Counted from the first letter of the stretch, positions 1-11,221 are shown. The stretch: DNA of 64,000 nucleotides from Bolinopsis microptera (GCF_026151205.1 NC_087073.1:13473837-13537836); one strand, 5' to 3'. The notes: a model not told the origin generated them from the letters alone. Numbers and translations are program-made.

Positions 1-1
1 C

Positions 2-1057
2 ATTGCAGGTGCCCGTTTTTGCGTTACGAAACAACTTAACGTCCAAGTTAACTGTTGTCTGAAACTTTTGAGGAAATACTTCAAGAAATACTGCGAGGCA
101 ATCTACAACAACAGCGGTATAAACATGTTTTGGAGCATAGATTCCTCAAGTGAATTCCTTGAAGCTATCAAAAATAGCGATGTTTATAATATACAAGTAT
201 ATGATTTTACTACTCTTTATACCAGATTAGACTTGATTGAAGTAGAGAATATGATTAATGAAGTTGTTGATTTAATATTTTCAGACCGTAATAGATATAT
301 TTGTATTTCTAAAAGAGACAGTAATACATGTTTCTTTTCCAATAAAACCTATGATTGTCATGCCTGCTTTAGTCAAGATGACCTAAAAGAGGCTGTTAAA
401 TTTATTATTTATAACACTTATGTCGTCTTCGGTGGGATTGTATTCATACAAACCAAGGGTATTCCTATGGGTGGAAATTCAAGTTCCCCTATAGCTGATC
501 TCACTGTTGGCAAAAAGGAATTTAATTATATGAAACGTTTACTTCAGGAAAAGAAAATGGGATTAGCAAAGATATTATCCAATAACAAACGATATGTTGA
601 CGATTTATCTATTATTAACTACCTTTACTTTCATAAATTGATTAAAGATATTTATCCTAATTCATTGGAGATGGAGCGAGCTGGTTCCAATAATAAAATC
701 ATTAACTACCTTGATTTAAATATTAATATTTCCACAGAAGGACTAGAAATATCAGTGTATAACAAAACTGATGATTTTAATTTTCATGTTGTATCCCTTA
801 CATTTCCTCACAGTAACATCCCAACCGAGGTTGGCTACAACGTTTTTTCTTGTCAAGTTCTTAGATATGGTAATGTTTGCACTAGATTGGATATCTTTAC
901 CTCCCATCTTCACAAAATATTCAAAATTCTAATTGATAGAGGATATAGCCGTGATAGACTGATTAAAGGCATTAAACGTTGTCTGAGGAAATATGATAAC
1001 GTTTTCAGGAAGTTCGGTATTCTAGATGACCGTAACATTATTAAAGAACTCCCCTGA
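2..1057 (+). CDS. Penelope-like reverse transcriptase, 5' part outside window
   Basis: The reading frame is open from position 2 to a stop at 1055-1057, so the protein begins upstream of the window; the TTG at 68 is not a credible start. Visible RT blocks are YDFTTLYTRLD (first catalytic Asp region), IPMGGNSSSPIADL, RYVDDLSII (the YVDD catalytic box) and YLDLNI, in the normal order. The N-terminal CVTKQL and GVNxFW-like text and the IPMG/RYVDD spellings match Penelope-like elements better than LINE or LTR families. No GIY-YIG endonuclease is visible after the RT within this frame. It would copy element RNA into DNA. Class assignment is by motif memory only; another RT lineage is possible. Confidence 0.65.
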   Translation: MAGARFCVTKQLNVQVNCCLKLLRKYFKKYCEAIYNNSGINMFWSIDSSSEFLEAIKNSDVYNIQVYDFTTLYTRLDLIEVENMINEVVDLIFSDRNRYICISKRDSNTCFFSNKTYDCHACFSQDDLKEAVKFIIYNTYVVFGGIVFIQTKGIPMGGNSSSPIADLTVGKKEFNYMKRLLQEKKMGLAKILSNNKRYVDDLSIINYLYFHKLIKDIYPNSLEMERAGSNNKIINYLDLNINISTEGLEISVYNKTDDFNFHVVSLTFPHSNIPTEVGYNVFSCQVLRYGNVCTRLDIFTSHLHKIFKILIDRGYSRDRLIKGIKRCLRKYDNVFRKFGILDDRNIIKELP

Positions 1058-1774
1058 TACCTTTTGATTTATTGAAACACGGGTACTAACTCTGCTAAAC
1101 TGAACAAATTCTGAAACTTAGGTGAATAAGTGTACAACGTGCTAAACCGAAGTTCAGACTGACCAGTGAAAATGGGCGAGCGTACCAAGTGTCATTTTAA
1201 TTAGAAGTTTTAGTCAGTGATTTATTATTGAAGCTTGTAATTACAATATCTAATGCTCCTATGAATACTTTAATTAATTGTTTGTCCCGTTATTCTTTTT
1301 CCTTCCTCTTTTCCTTGTCATCCCCTTTAGTTTTAAGATTCTTGCTATAAATGGCTACAGCTAACACTACTAATGCTAAGTACCAAACAACAAGTGGGAG
1401 GTGGATCGTTGGTACCATTAAATCGATTTAACACCGCAATTCCAGTCGCAAGCCTGGGACCACTACTAGCATAGTCACAACATCTACAAAGCTGCCATAT
1501 AGCCTGACTGACAATTTTCTCGGCTGACTGACAATGTTTCTTCTTTTTCCCCATTTAGAATACAAAGATTAGTACATTTTAGCTTATGATTAATATTATA
1601 TTTTTACCTATAGTTTACCTAGACTGCATACAAATGTATCGAGAAACCATATTTTGTGACAATTTCCTCAAGATCTCTGGTATACAATATGAGTTATCAA
1701 GCAATTAAAGTTTATCTTGTTAGCAAAATTGATTAGGTAATTAAGTTATACCGTAATTGGGCTTAAGCTTACTC
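1058..1774. other. Non-coding AT-rich spacer
   Basis: No supported gene. A 69-codon minus-strand frame at 1345-1554 has low-complexity, unrecognisable sequence and no splice context. A short GGGCGAGCG motif near 1175 is shared with dispersed repeats at about 49.58 kb, 61.34 kb and 61.67 kb. The text TTAGCAAAATTGATTAGG near 1719 resembles repeats near 37.97 kb and, inverted, 49.79 kb. Confidence 0.4.
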
Positions 1775-3872
1775 TGTACAAAATTTGTTATGGACACTGA
1801 CTGTGCCGATGATATGGCAGTGATGGATAATACTGAAAACAGGTTGCAAGAATCCACTGACCTCGTCGCTCACTACAGCTCTTATGCTGGGTTGAAGATC
1901 AACATCAACAAAAGTAAAACTTCTTGTCTGAATGAACTATTAGAACCTCAAGAAGCTGATCCGCATGTCTCTGCTACTAAAATGTTTAATGAGCCCAATC
2001 ACTCATCACTTATCGTAGTTTAATCTTCAAAGTGAGTTGTACAATCTAGGTTGTTTTAAGTAGCTGTTGATAGTGTAAAACAGGAGTGACCTGATCGTTT
2101 TCATAACTTCGCTTTACAATTTGTACCATAATAAAACTAGCACTGCCATGGGGTTCAAAAAGGGTCATTGTAAGCCTCCAGCATTTAAATGGTCCTAAGT
2201 CTCTGCCCCATGCGGTGCCTGTCAGCATCAGCTAACAGAATAGCCCTAACATATCGATCAAGTCACAAATTAGGTCCCTATAATGATTTATTATTGTTGA
2301 ATAAATAGATTTGAATATAATATTTGTTTTATTCTGAATATTTGTTTTATTCTGAACACTGAAAAGACACAGTGTATGGTCACTTGCCAGTAAATGTGCG
2401 TCCAAGCAACCCTACACCGAAAGAGACACACCATCGAGCTGGCAGTGGAGGGGGAACCTGTTGAGCAGGTCAGTAACTTTGTTTTTCAGGTGCCAACATC
2501 TTACTATATATATAAAGCGAGACGATATATATCAGCAATAGCAGCAAATCTGGGGAAACTTGGTGGACATTGATCTTTTTCACACAATTTGAGTATGTTG
2601 ACTTCAACATTATGTTGCAGCTCATTGTGGTTAATCTCAATGTTGGAGTGATGTTTTTCTGGTGCACAAAACACTACAGTACGGTTATGTTGAATAATTG
2701 TGGTTAATGGGTCATCTATGTGGCCACTATGGTGGTTAAAATACCAGTTTTAGGGTTAACCACCATTTTGAGATATGATATTATGAACTGAGTAGTCATT
2801 ATATTGAGATCATATCATGGTGCAACTATCACAAAAGTTTTCAAACCTCATGGGGGGCATTTTGTGGTCCTAATGGTGGTTAAATTGAAGATGAACGGTG
2901 AGCTATAAATATTGCTCTGATTATAGATGTATAGTGGTGGTTGTTCATTTGTGCATGGATGATAATTTTTTATCACAAATGTGCAATTTAATAGTATGGT
3001 TGATTTGAGGTGGTTAATATTCGTAAAAAGTGCTAAAAAGATGGTTAAAATGTCAAAATTTGCTGTTAACCACCAATCAAAACATTATTAATGATTTTAG
3101 TCAACATTTTATGGTCAACAAAGGACATTTGAAGGGTCTTGATAAAAGTTATCAAGAAATGTTGTCATAAAAGTGGTTAAAAGGGCTATATTACTTGCTA
3201 GGCTGTTGAACAAGGCATCTATTAAAGTGAAAATTAACCACAATATGAACTTCAGATAATGGTTTGCTATCCAAATGAGTGTATAATTGTTTGCAAATCC
3301 ATAATTGACCCCAAGTTCATGCATTATGATCAATGTGCAGCTATGGTGGTTAAAATGTCTCGAAAATACCCTATATTTGCACTAATTAACCATTTTTAGA
3401 GCACATATTAGCTTTGTAAAGCTATAGCTGGCCATGCTACATTATCTAGATATAACTACCTGCTCATTTATATGACCAGAAACATTGCTGAGTCCTATGT
3501 TGCGTCCATCATGGTTAATAAAGGTCTAAAATTGACCAAAATCAGTGTTTTTGGTCGTTTTAAAACCACCATACGGCCACACATTTTGTTGCATTATCTT
3601 TAAAATCACTTATTATCCTCCAGCTATCTCTCATAATCAAATATCAAAACAAAATAAGGCACAAAAAGTTCGGAGGTTGCTGAATAATGGTTAATTTGTG
3701 ATGGCTTCTGTTGACCGAAAGTCCAAAATAAACATGTTTTAAACCACATTGAGGCCACATCTAAGGTTTTATGGTATTGGGACCATAGTCAAAAGTTTTG
3801 GGCACCTGAATGGTGACCTCTGCTTTTGAAATTATGGTGATATTTCAATGCTGTGCCATACCAGGTGGTTAA

Positions 3873-3900
3873 GTACGCGCTAGCGCGCGCGCACGCGTAC
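3873..3900. repeat. CG-rich alternating palindrome, copy 1
   Basis: GTACGCGCTAGCGCGC followed by GCGCACGCGTAC forms a GTACGCG..CGCGTAC palindrome of alternating purine and pyrimidine in very AT-rich surroundings. It is preceded by GGTGGTTAA. A second copy lies about 170 bp downstream. The pattern could favour Z-DNA or a cruciform (inference). Confidence 0.7.
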
Positions 3901-4045
3901 AAACATGGTTTTTTTTTGATATACCACAGTTGGTGGTTAACTGTTCTACATCAAACCTTCACTAAAAGTATTGGGCACCATAGTGGTGACATAATATATA
4001 AAGAATTTAAGCCTAGACTAAATATGTTGGCCTACAGATGGTTAA

Positions 4046-4071
4046 GTACGCGCTAGCGCGCACACGCGTAC
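4046..4071. repeat. CG-rich alternating palindrome, copy 2
   Basis: Same GTACGCGCTAGCGCG ... ACGCGTAC text as copy 1, also preceded by GGTTAA, with a two-base shorter centre. Confidence 0.7.
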
Positions 4072-4489
4072 ACTATAACATAAACAAATAAACCACTCCA
4101 CAGACCACATTTATTAATTTTTTTAATTTCCTTCTTCAACTATGTGTCAATGAACCATTTTTGTTCAATAATGACCATCAATATTAACTGTAGTACTTAT
4201 ATCTTCACTGTAGTAAGGGTTTGGGTGTTAGAGGTATAAAAAATGTCCACTAACAAATCAGTCATTTTTCGACTACTTAACCACCTAACTCAGCACCAAA
4301 ATGTTCTGAGATTTTTTTCGTTGCACTATCATGAAGCTATGACATTTTTGGACCTATGTAAATAATCAGATTACTAAAATTCATAATCTTTGATTTTTAA
4401 GGGGGGGTTAAATGCTTCAAATTGGTGTATTCCAAAGTTTCCCCAGATTTGCTGCTATTGCTGATATATATATAGGTATATGGTTCCGT

Positions 4490-4756
4490 GCCATTTTACT
4501 GACAACATGGCATCAACTTTAACACGATTTTCCGCAAAAACCGTAAAAGATATACAACTGAAACTTTTTTGACTGGGTCAAATGCTTTAATGGCCTTCAA
4601 ATCAGCATGAAAAAATAAAAAATTGGCCAAGAAATAGGAGTTTTAGAGCCCAAAATTTGGACCCCCAAGTGGTGTCAAAAACGCGAATTAAATAGGTAAT
4701 ATTTCTCTTGAGTCTTGACACCACTTTAGGGTTAGACGGGTTCCTGCTAGTTAAGG
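4490..4756 (+). repeat. Dispersed short repeat R2
   Basis: About 260 bp running from CCATTTTACTGAC through TTTTTTGACTGGGT and AAGTGGTGTCAAAA to CTTTAGGGTTAGACGGGTTC. Diverged copies lie at about 45,115-45,385 (+) and 35,195-35,365 (-). No ORF. It is probably a MITE or SINE-like family; the ends are not defined well enough to classify it. Confidence 0.7.
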
Positions 4757-4895
4757 GAATGGTACCATCAACCGACATCAGGATCCAGCGTGCCAATTTA
4801 ATGGCACGTTCCACCAGCTTTGGAAGAAATGGAATAGCAACAACAACAACAACACTTTATATCCCGAGTGAATATTTAAATGTAAACTTTTAGCT

Positions 4896-5001
4896 TTGTA
4901 ATTTTAATTTTAGTTCCTACCTCAGTTGCCACTGATGATATCATGGTTTTGTATCATGATTGAAACATTTGTCTGACTCAACCGGTCGTTTAAATTTGTA
5001 T
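4896..5001 (+). repeat. Single arm of the 108-bp palindrome family
   Basis: Matches the right arm of the perfect palindrome at 29,429-29,644 over its full length with a few substitutions (shared text GATGATATCATGGTTTTGTA). Only one arm is present here, so this copy is a solo arm or a collapsed palindrome. Confidence 0.8.
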
Positions 5002-5133
5002 ATATATATATTGATTGAAATAAATTTTCGTGCACATACAGAATGAATGGTTAATAATTTAATATATATGTAGACCAAGCTCTGTGCACGGGATGCTTCC
5101 TGGAAGAATCCAGTTCTTTTAGCGGGGCACCCC

Positions 5134-5917
5134 TACCTAAAGCCAAATTGAGATATAATAATCATATTCCTAGGGAAATAATCAGAAATCGAATACCAAT
5201 CAAGTAATATGATATATAGGAGTAGTAACCATATTTACTATGCAAAATGCCCCAACCACATAGTGTAAATTTGTATAAAATTCAAATTCCATATTCATCA
5301 TTAAACCTCAATAGTCAATATAATAGCCCAAGCAAAATTAAATAACTTCTTATATACCTTACTGTCATACTACAAATTAATTAAACATTTGAAATCTGTT
5401 AACCAGAGAATAAATTTCTAAACCTAATGCAAGTGAAATAATTTAGATGCAATAATGAATGCCTAATGTGAGTATCATCTGTCAATGTCCTTGTAAAACA
5501 GTCTGTACAAGAGATATGAGTAACTAATATAGAAGAAAAAAACAGGAAGTTGTCGTCTGTTGAAAAATAAATAAAATATCTAGAATATAGATTAGAATAT
5601 AAAATAAGATTCAGTCAATGTGTCGTCAATAAACTGTACAATTATCAAATGTTAAAACTGGGTGATACAGTCACCAAAAATAAATACTAAGTATAATAAT
5701 TTAATAAATTAAATGTGGTCTATAAAACTACCACTAGGTATAATAGGTCAATAAATTAAAAGTGGTTTATAAAACTACCACTGTGCGAACCCCTTCTCCA
5801 GTTAAAACATGTCAGTCATGTGAAAAATCAATCAGAATGGTAAGGTGGTAAAAAAGGGAATATCCTTTCGATACATCAATTACATATGCCTCAGATTTAA
5901 ATAGAATTAGAAGATAC
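5134..5917. other. AT-rich non-coding stretch
   Basis: No ORF or RNA gene recognised. A local tandem pair near 5690-5785 repeats text of the type TATAATA..AAATTAAA.GTGG followed by TATAAAACTACCACT. Confidence 0.4.
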
Positions 5918-6118
5918 TTAGTTATCGTCGACTATGATTGCAGTGTAAAATTTGTCATATGAATTGTCGACGGTATAATTAGGGTCTGTTGTTATAGATG
6001 AGAGTAGCTGTTTCTTATACGAATCACTAAAGCTTTTAACATCGGGCAGATTTCGTATATCTGTTGGAACATTATTCCAACATTTTTCAAAAATCCTAAG
6101 TACAGACTGAGTAGTGAG
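5918..6118 (-). mobile_element. LINE ORF2 C-terminal relic
   Basis: Read on the minus strand, an open frame encodes FEKCWNNVPTDIRNLPDVKS followed by FSDSYKKQLLSS and ends at a stop (5918-5920). The spacing of W-N-N-x-P, I-R-x-L and F-x-x-x-x-K-x-x-L is the usual C-terminus of CR1/L2/RTE-like LINE ORF2 proteins. Only the tail survives. It is shorter than a typical ORF cutoff but clearly collinear with that motif. Confidence 0.6.
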
Positions 6119-6359
6119 TTACCGAGTTATCAAAATTGATATGGGACCTCAAGGAGAAGATCATTGAATATAGCATAGACTGGAAGATTATTACTAAATC
6201 AAACAAATATAAGGCAGGAGCGGGGCATCGGGCCTCTACCTAGACGAAAAGCTACACATCCTTAAGAACCCAGATTCAATAAATAAAAGATCTGAGATTA
6301 TCTCTAAATGTAGACATTCTAGGAAATTCTTAGTTTAAAGACATATTTAGTTAAAACAA

Positions 6360-7365
6360 TTTATTAACATAACATAACATTATAAATAATGCCTCTCTGG
6401 GCATCTTAACAAGACATTCACAGAAAATGAACAATCTCTGTTTAAAACCATATAATTAGTAAAACAAATTTTAGTAAAAAAAATTTAATTTTATACCCAC
6501 ATACCCACAATCAATTCATATTAGTTCAAATATTTAAAGTCAAAATAACCATTTCACATATAAGTGTTTTTATTATAATAAAATAATTTGTGATAAATTA
6601 ATAAATTAATTTACACTCAAAAATGTACAAAATATACACAATGTTTACCTAGTGCAACACTGGTTCGGCGCGCGGCTGGTCGAGAAAGTTTGGTTTGCAT
6701 TTACTAACTACAGTGTACAGCGTACATGAAAAGATAACTTACTGAATCTTTTAATACTAAATACATATTAATTCAGATGTTGTTCAATGAGTTAACCACA
6801 AAAATGTTCAAATTATGTAGGAGGGTAAAGGACACAATTGCTAGTAATGCTTCTTTGTGCCCGTTGACTACAATGAACATTTTGCAGAGTTTCTCCAGAC
6901 GGCTTTTATCAGAGTGCCTGTTATTAACTAGGTTAAGCACAAGCCAGGCCAACATTTTGTTTTTGTGTCAGCCGCGCTACCAAGTTGCAGAGTATGATAA
7001 ACACAAAAAAATTATACATTATACAAATTTGCTTATACATAATATCAGAGTCCAATCTAGCTGCCACAGTTCAGCCGCCAATAACAAACTATACAAAATT
7101 CAACTTAATACCTTTGATATTAACCTTCTTCCTCTTAGCTATCATTGGATTCTCTTTCATATAACTTATATATCTATTCCTATTTAAAGACACAGACTCA
7201 TCTATACTATCAAAGATGTCATATGACAGTTCCCAGTAGTAGCCAAGCTTATTAGCCTGATATCCATCAAGCCGAAAGGCATCTAATCCACTTTTGAATC
7301 CAGTAACCTACTCACTAGCTTTCACAAGTGGTGGTAGACTGTTCCAGTAGCGCAAGACCCTTTAT
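6360..7365 (-). mobile_element. LINE E family 3' end, split by repeat R1
   Basis: Minus-strand text at about 7085-7365 encodes the same C-terminus as the plus-strand LINE at 26.9-28.1 kb (KGLALLEQS-like text, then FKSGLDAFRLDGYQANKLGY and MKENPMIAKRKKVNIKGI). The matching 3' UTR motif GCCCAGAGAGGCATTATTT lies in the same orientation at about 6383-6405. The two parts are separated by the ~600-bp R1 repeat. This is an old 5'-truncated copy interrupted by a younger repeat. Confidence 0.75.
6463..7078. repeat. Dispersed repeat R1, copy 1
   Basis: Near-identical in sequence and orientation to 11,228-11,855. Shared landmarks are AGTAAAACAAATTTTA at one end, CTACAGTGTACAGCGTACAT and ATGTTGTTCAATGAGTTA in the middle, and CACAGTTCAGCCGCCAA at the other end. 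A 136-codon plus-strand frame crosses it, but the second copy does not keep it open to the same end, so it is probably not coding. It sits inside the LINE E relic. Confidence 0.8.
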
Positions 7366-7379
7366 AAGCATTAAGAATT

Positions 7380-8050
7380 GTGGTTATTTATGGGTTTTAG
7401 GAGTATTGAGTAATTGTTAATTGTTAATTATAATAGTTTGATAAAGGAGCACTGTGCTGTATAATGTTCGCCATTTTAATTGTAATCATGTCACTGAAAC
7501 TTTTAGTTTGACGATAACATCGTTTACTTTGTTACGCTTATATAATATATATATTTCATGGCTGAACTTCTACACAATGAAAATAAGCGGTTTTGATTAG
7601 ATCCTCGTAATTCTTTGCATCATTTATTCACATCAAAATTATGTTAGAAATTCAGTTTTTTTAAATTTTTTGTGGCTGCCCCACGCCACGGGCACTGTTT
7701 GGCGGTTCAGGTCCGGGACCCCCTCAAAAGTTCGGTCACTGGTCCTAGTTTGTTGGTCAACTGCTAAAAGAACTGGATTCTTCCAGGAAGCATCCCGTGC
7801 ACAGAGCTTGGTCCACATATATATTAAATTATTAACCATTCATTCTGTATGTGCACGAAAATTTATTTCAATCAAAAAGCTATCTCGAAATCAAGTTTCA
7901 CAAAATAATACCCATTGGCCCCCCCCCCCCCCCCCCCCCCCCTTAATTTCATAAAGTTATTGTTTCATATAGTTATTGTTTCGCCCTTTTAATTATTTCA
8001 TATAGTTTTCATGAGTTCACATGCCTTTCAAAGAGAAGAGCTACGAGGGA
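7380..8050. other. Non-coding spacer with a poly-C tract
   Basis: Contains one arm of the 125-bp inverted pair and a run of about 22 C at 7920-7942. Frames crossing it are shadows. Nothing else recognised. Confidence 0.4.
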
Positions 8051-8506
8051 TAGATGATATTTATTGCTCATGATTGCAATTGTTCTGTGCCAACTGCATC
8101 ACTTGATCTGCAGAGCTGCAGCGTGAAGTATGCAGAGATGTAGTGACTGAGCCAGCATTAATACCCCTTGATAATGAAGAAATTGTTGGTACCAATGCTG
8201 ATAGAGCTGCACCTGATGTATCCTCACGAGGTCTCTGGAGCACATTTGAACGAACATTCTTTGATGTCTGTGTTACCCACCCCAACTCACCCACATATGA
8301 CAAAAAAGATATGGAACAGATCTATAAAGCTCATGAAATGAGGAAAATGAAAAAGTACAACAACAGAATCATCCAGCCTCCAGGTGGAAAAAGGCACCTT
8401 TACCCCACTTATATACTCAACAAATGGCGGATGGGGTCCACAAGCCACAAGATACCACAAGAGACTCGCTGAAAAACTATCCCAGAAGAGAGGAGAAGAC
8501 TATGCG

Positions 8507-9243
8507 TAGGGCCTGTCGTGATATCATGGATCGCTTAGGTTCCACCAGGATCTGGTAGTCCTCATAATTCTGCGGCCTCTATGTTTCGTCATCTCGCACA
8601 ACTCTTTAAGAATCTTGTGGATTTGGCATGTGAAAATTTGCAGCCTTCCAGACATTGATTGGGTTAACGAGGTGTCGTACGTCACCTCAAGATCGGGTGA
8701 TAGGGGGCTGTCCAGGCCAGAACCCAATTGATTGGGTCTGAGGTCACGTGATTATGAGCCTGAGGTCACGTGACTATGACGTCACCAGACCTTCCTCTCC
8801 GTTTCCCGCTCATTGGACCAGGTGAGCTTGCATGCATGTGAATGTGGGTGTAAGTATAGCTGTACTGTAGTTGATACCTAATTAAACCCCTATAGAAACC
8901 GAAAATTTATTTTCTGGCAGAAAGCTAGAAATTGACCAAAATATCGTCATTGTTTTAAATTTATTTTGATGACCATTCCTGACCTAAAATCGCACGAGAA
9001 ATCGATTAAACTTGGTTTCAGAACTCAACAATGCTTCCTTATGCCTCAAAATCCATGTTTTATAGATACAATCAACATCTCGATCCTGTAGTTAAACTTA
9101 TTACTTAAAGGGTTCAAGTACAGTTACGCGGTAGACAAACTAAAACAAAATTGTATGTTTATAACCTACCAGGACGTGCGCCGAGTTAAACTCGTCGAAG
9201 GTAATATTTGGAACAAATATTTTACGAGTATCACCCGTTAAAT
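8507..9243 (+). repeat. Left arm of foldback element
   Basis: Inverted copy of 10,127-10,865. The inner end includes ACTCGTCGAAGGTAATATTT and GAGTATCACCCGTTAA. Confidence 0.8.
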
Positions 9244-10126
9244 AAACTTATATGTATAAAAACCTTGTGTTATGTGGCAGTTGTATTGCAATTTGTGCAA
9301 TTTCAGTTGGGCAGCTTTTTTAAGTGTCTGTTATTTCAATTTTCGTAAACCTACTACCTGCCACCTGGGAATGTTATGAATTAAAAAGGTGCCCATCTTT
9401 GGTTATAACTAGGACTTTGCAAATCCAGCAGATCTACTTACGTAAAATATTTTGTTAACAATTTCTAATAAAATTCAAGTTGCGCTGGTGATGCTAAATG
9501 TTAAAAGTGAGTCGGCGATTGGTACAGTATAAATGGAAAAGACAACTACTTTTTATATTAATATAATGATTTATTTTATAAGGTTACTTATGAATTTATT
9601 CGAGAAATAATCTGGAAGTATTATCGGCATCTTTTCACACATATATGACTACGAGCACATACACAGTGGCCAATAAGCTGTACACAGCAGAGTTTTAGCG
9701 TAATAATCGATCTTTAAGAATGTTCTAGTATGAGTGTAGAATAGCCATAAGAGCTGAGTGTAAGATTAGGTAGGATTATTGTATAGCTTTTGGATGGTTT
9801 TGCGGAGTAAGACACGCGTTAGTAGGGTGCATTAGTTAACAATGTGTGGCCAATTGCAACAGCTTATTCTACTGATAGATTATATCGACCAATGGCAGCA
9901 GTTTTAATCAAGATTACGCTAAAAAATTTTAACCTGTCGACAATATTTCAGAAAAGCTTCCCGCAAGCAAGCAGGTTCCTTCGTTCTGCTCTGATCTCTA
10001 CTATGATACTAACTGATGATGGACTTTGATACGATTCGTTGATATGATTATTTGACGTATTGTATACAGCTTACACTTAACCATATGGTTCAGACAAAAG
10101 GACAATTAAACTGGTGTTTTGTTTTT

Positions 10127-10865
10127 AACGGGTGATACTCTTAAAATATTTGTTCCAAATATTACCTTCGACGAGTTTAACTCGGCGCACGTCCTGGTAG
10201 GTTATAAACATACAATTTTGTTTTAGTTTGTCTACCGCGTAACTGTACTTGAACCCTTTAAGTAATAAGTTTAACTACAGGATCGAGATGTTGATTGTAT
10301 CTATAAAACATGGATTTTGAGGCATAAGGAAGCATTGTTGAGTTCTGAAACCAAGTTTAATCGATTTCTCGTGCGATTTTAGGTCAGGAATGGTCATCAA
10401 AATAAATTTAAAACAATGACGATATTTTGGTCAATTTCTAGCTTTCTGCCAGAAAATAAATTTTCGGTTTCTATAGGGGTTTAATTAGGTATCAACTACA
10501 GTACAGCTATACTTACACCCACATTCACATGCATGCAAGCTCACCTGGTCCAATGAGCGGGAAACGGAGAGGAAGGTCTACGTCTGGTGACGTCATAGTC
10601 ACGTGACCTCAGGCTCATAATCACGTGACCTCAGACCCAATCAATTGGGTTCTGGCCTGGTCAGCCCCCTATCACCCGATCTTGAGGTGACGTACGACAC
10701 CTCGTTAACCCAATCAATGTCTGGAAGGCTGCAAATTTTCACATGCCAAATCCACAAGATTCTTAAAGAGTTGTGCGAGATGACGAAACATAGAGGCCGC
10801 AGAATTATGAGGACTACCAGATCCTGGTGGAACCTAAGCGATCCATGATATCACGACAGGCCCTA
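10127..10865 (-). repeat. Right arm of foldback element
   Basis: Inverted copy of 8507-9243. The inner module (AACGGGTGATACTC .. CGACGAGTTTAACTCGGCGC .. CGTCCTGGTAGGTT) recurs as diverged fragments at about 29,715-29,815 and, inverted, 30,170-30,235. Confidence 0.8.
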
Positions 10866-10995
10866 GACTATGCGGCTATTATGTGTTACATGCGCACCAG
10901 GATTAGATTCTCAATCATCAGGAGCACCCTGATAGCGGTCAGGGGTGAGAGAGGGAGACGGCAATCGTATACATTGCCAGTCAGTGTAACTTCGT

Positions 10996-11221
10996 TTAAG
11001 GCCACAGGGGGGGGTCCGAGGTCGATTTTGAGATTTTGAGATATGTTGTAGAGCTCGATCTAAATTTTCAAATGCTTTTGTCCTTACCGAAAACAAAGTT
11101 TCCTATTTGAAGATATCGCGCGTTGAATTTTGAGGTTTACCTGTAATTCTATTGTAAATGAAAATTTTAAATGAAATCGTGTTCAAAATCTATCTTCTTT
11201 TTCAGTTTATGACTTAGAACC
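10996..11221 (+). repeat. Terminal fragment of a TTAA-type repeat
   Basis: Begins TTTAAGGCCACAGGGGGGGG and contains TCAAAATCTATCTTCT. The same start, inverted, lies at about 28,548-28,575 (CCCCCCTGTGGCCTTAA), and related G-rich TTAA ends bound the palindrome at 54.66-55.39 kb. Probably one terminus of a TTAA-targeting non-autonomous element whose other end is displaced or missing. Confidence 0.45.

Larger units (their letters stand above)
2501..4480. mobile_element. Non-coding TIR element packed with GGTTAA motifs
   Basis: Near-perfect terminal inverted repeats of about 40 bp lie at 2524-2560 and 4432-4472 (key text GCAGCAAATCTGGGGAAACT and its complement). They flank about 1.9 kb with no plausible long ORF. 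The interior repeats TGGTTAA/TTAACCA more than a dozen times on both strands. It also carries two near-identical alternating CG-rich palindromes (3873-3900 and 4046-4071). It interrupts the RTE relic exactly between conserved codons. No transposase is visible, so it is probably a non-autonomous DNA transposon. Superfamily unknown; no target duplication could be confirmed. Confidence 0.65.
1775..4850 (+). mobile_element. Shattered RTE-like LINE relic (LINE F family) with insertions
   Basis: Three collinear pieces match the intact RTE-like ORF at 30.76-33.91 kb. The first, about 1780-1915, encodes the YADD region (here CADDMAVMDN). The second, about 2356-2500, contains the equivalent of KKTQCMAISK through VEGEPVEQVSNFV. 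The third, about 4757-4845, encodes the DIRIQRAN region. The pieces are separated by unrelated DNA at 1915-2355, by the GGTTAA-rich TIR element (about 2501-4480) and by a short dispersed repeat (about 4490-4756). It is a dead copy. The order of the insertions cannot be read from the sequence alone. Confidence 0.75.
5012..7872. repeat. Inverted pair of ~125-bp repeats (5012-5133 and 7745-7872)
   Basis: The two segments are inverted near-identical copies sharing text such as GGATGCTTCCTGGAAGAATC and its complement, and both run into a TTTCAATCA/TGATTGAAA end. They may be the termini of one element that later filled with other insertions (LINE tails and R1 lie between them), or two independent inserts. 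No coding capacity of their own. Confidence 0.55.
8507..10865. mobile_element. Foldback DNA transposon with ~735-bp TIRs and 9-bp TSD
   Basis: The element begins TAGGGCCTGTCGTGATATCA and ends with the exact complement. Arms extend to about 9243 on the left and about 10,127 on the right with only scattered mismatches. It is flanked on both sides by the direct repeat GACTATGCG (8498-8506 and 10,866-10,874). A 9-bp target duplication with very long TIRs fits Mutator-like elements best, although no transposase is visible in the ~880-bp centre. The 67-codon frame at 10,645-10,848 and its mirror at 8524-8727 are just the two arms. It inserted inside the retroelement fragment, leaving its flanks collinear. 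Confidence 0.85.
8060..10995 (+). mobile_element. Old retroelement C-terminal nuclease-like fragment, split by a foldback element
   Basis: Left part (about 8100-8506) encodes EVCRDV-like text, GLWSTFERTFFDVCVTHPNS and KAHEMRKMKKYNNR. The right part (10,866-10,990) encodes MRTRIRFSIIRSTLIAVRGE. I recall this combination (FFDVRVTHPN, HExEKKxxYNxR, RTRLRFxLLRSTLxAxRG) as a conserved region downstream of reverse transcriptases in invertebrate retroelements. The D..ExK spacing suggests a PD-(D/E)XK-like nuclease. Element class is unresolved. The copy is broken and old. A second fragment lies on the minus strand at 34.72-35.05 kb. Confidence 0.55.

Noticed and set aside
7920-7942. Poly-C tract as a functional element
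   Set aside because: A simple homopolymer between repeats with no conserved context.
8524-10848. Identical 67-codon ORFs on opposite strands
   Set aside because: They are the two arms of the foldback element and show no protein family.
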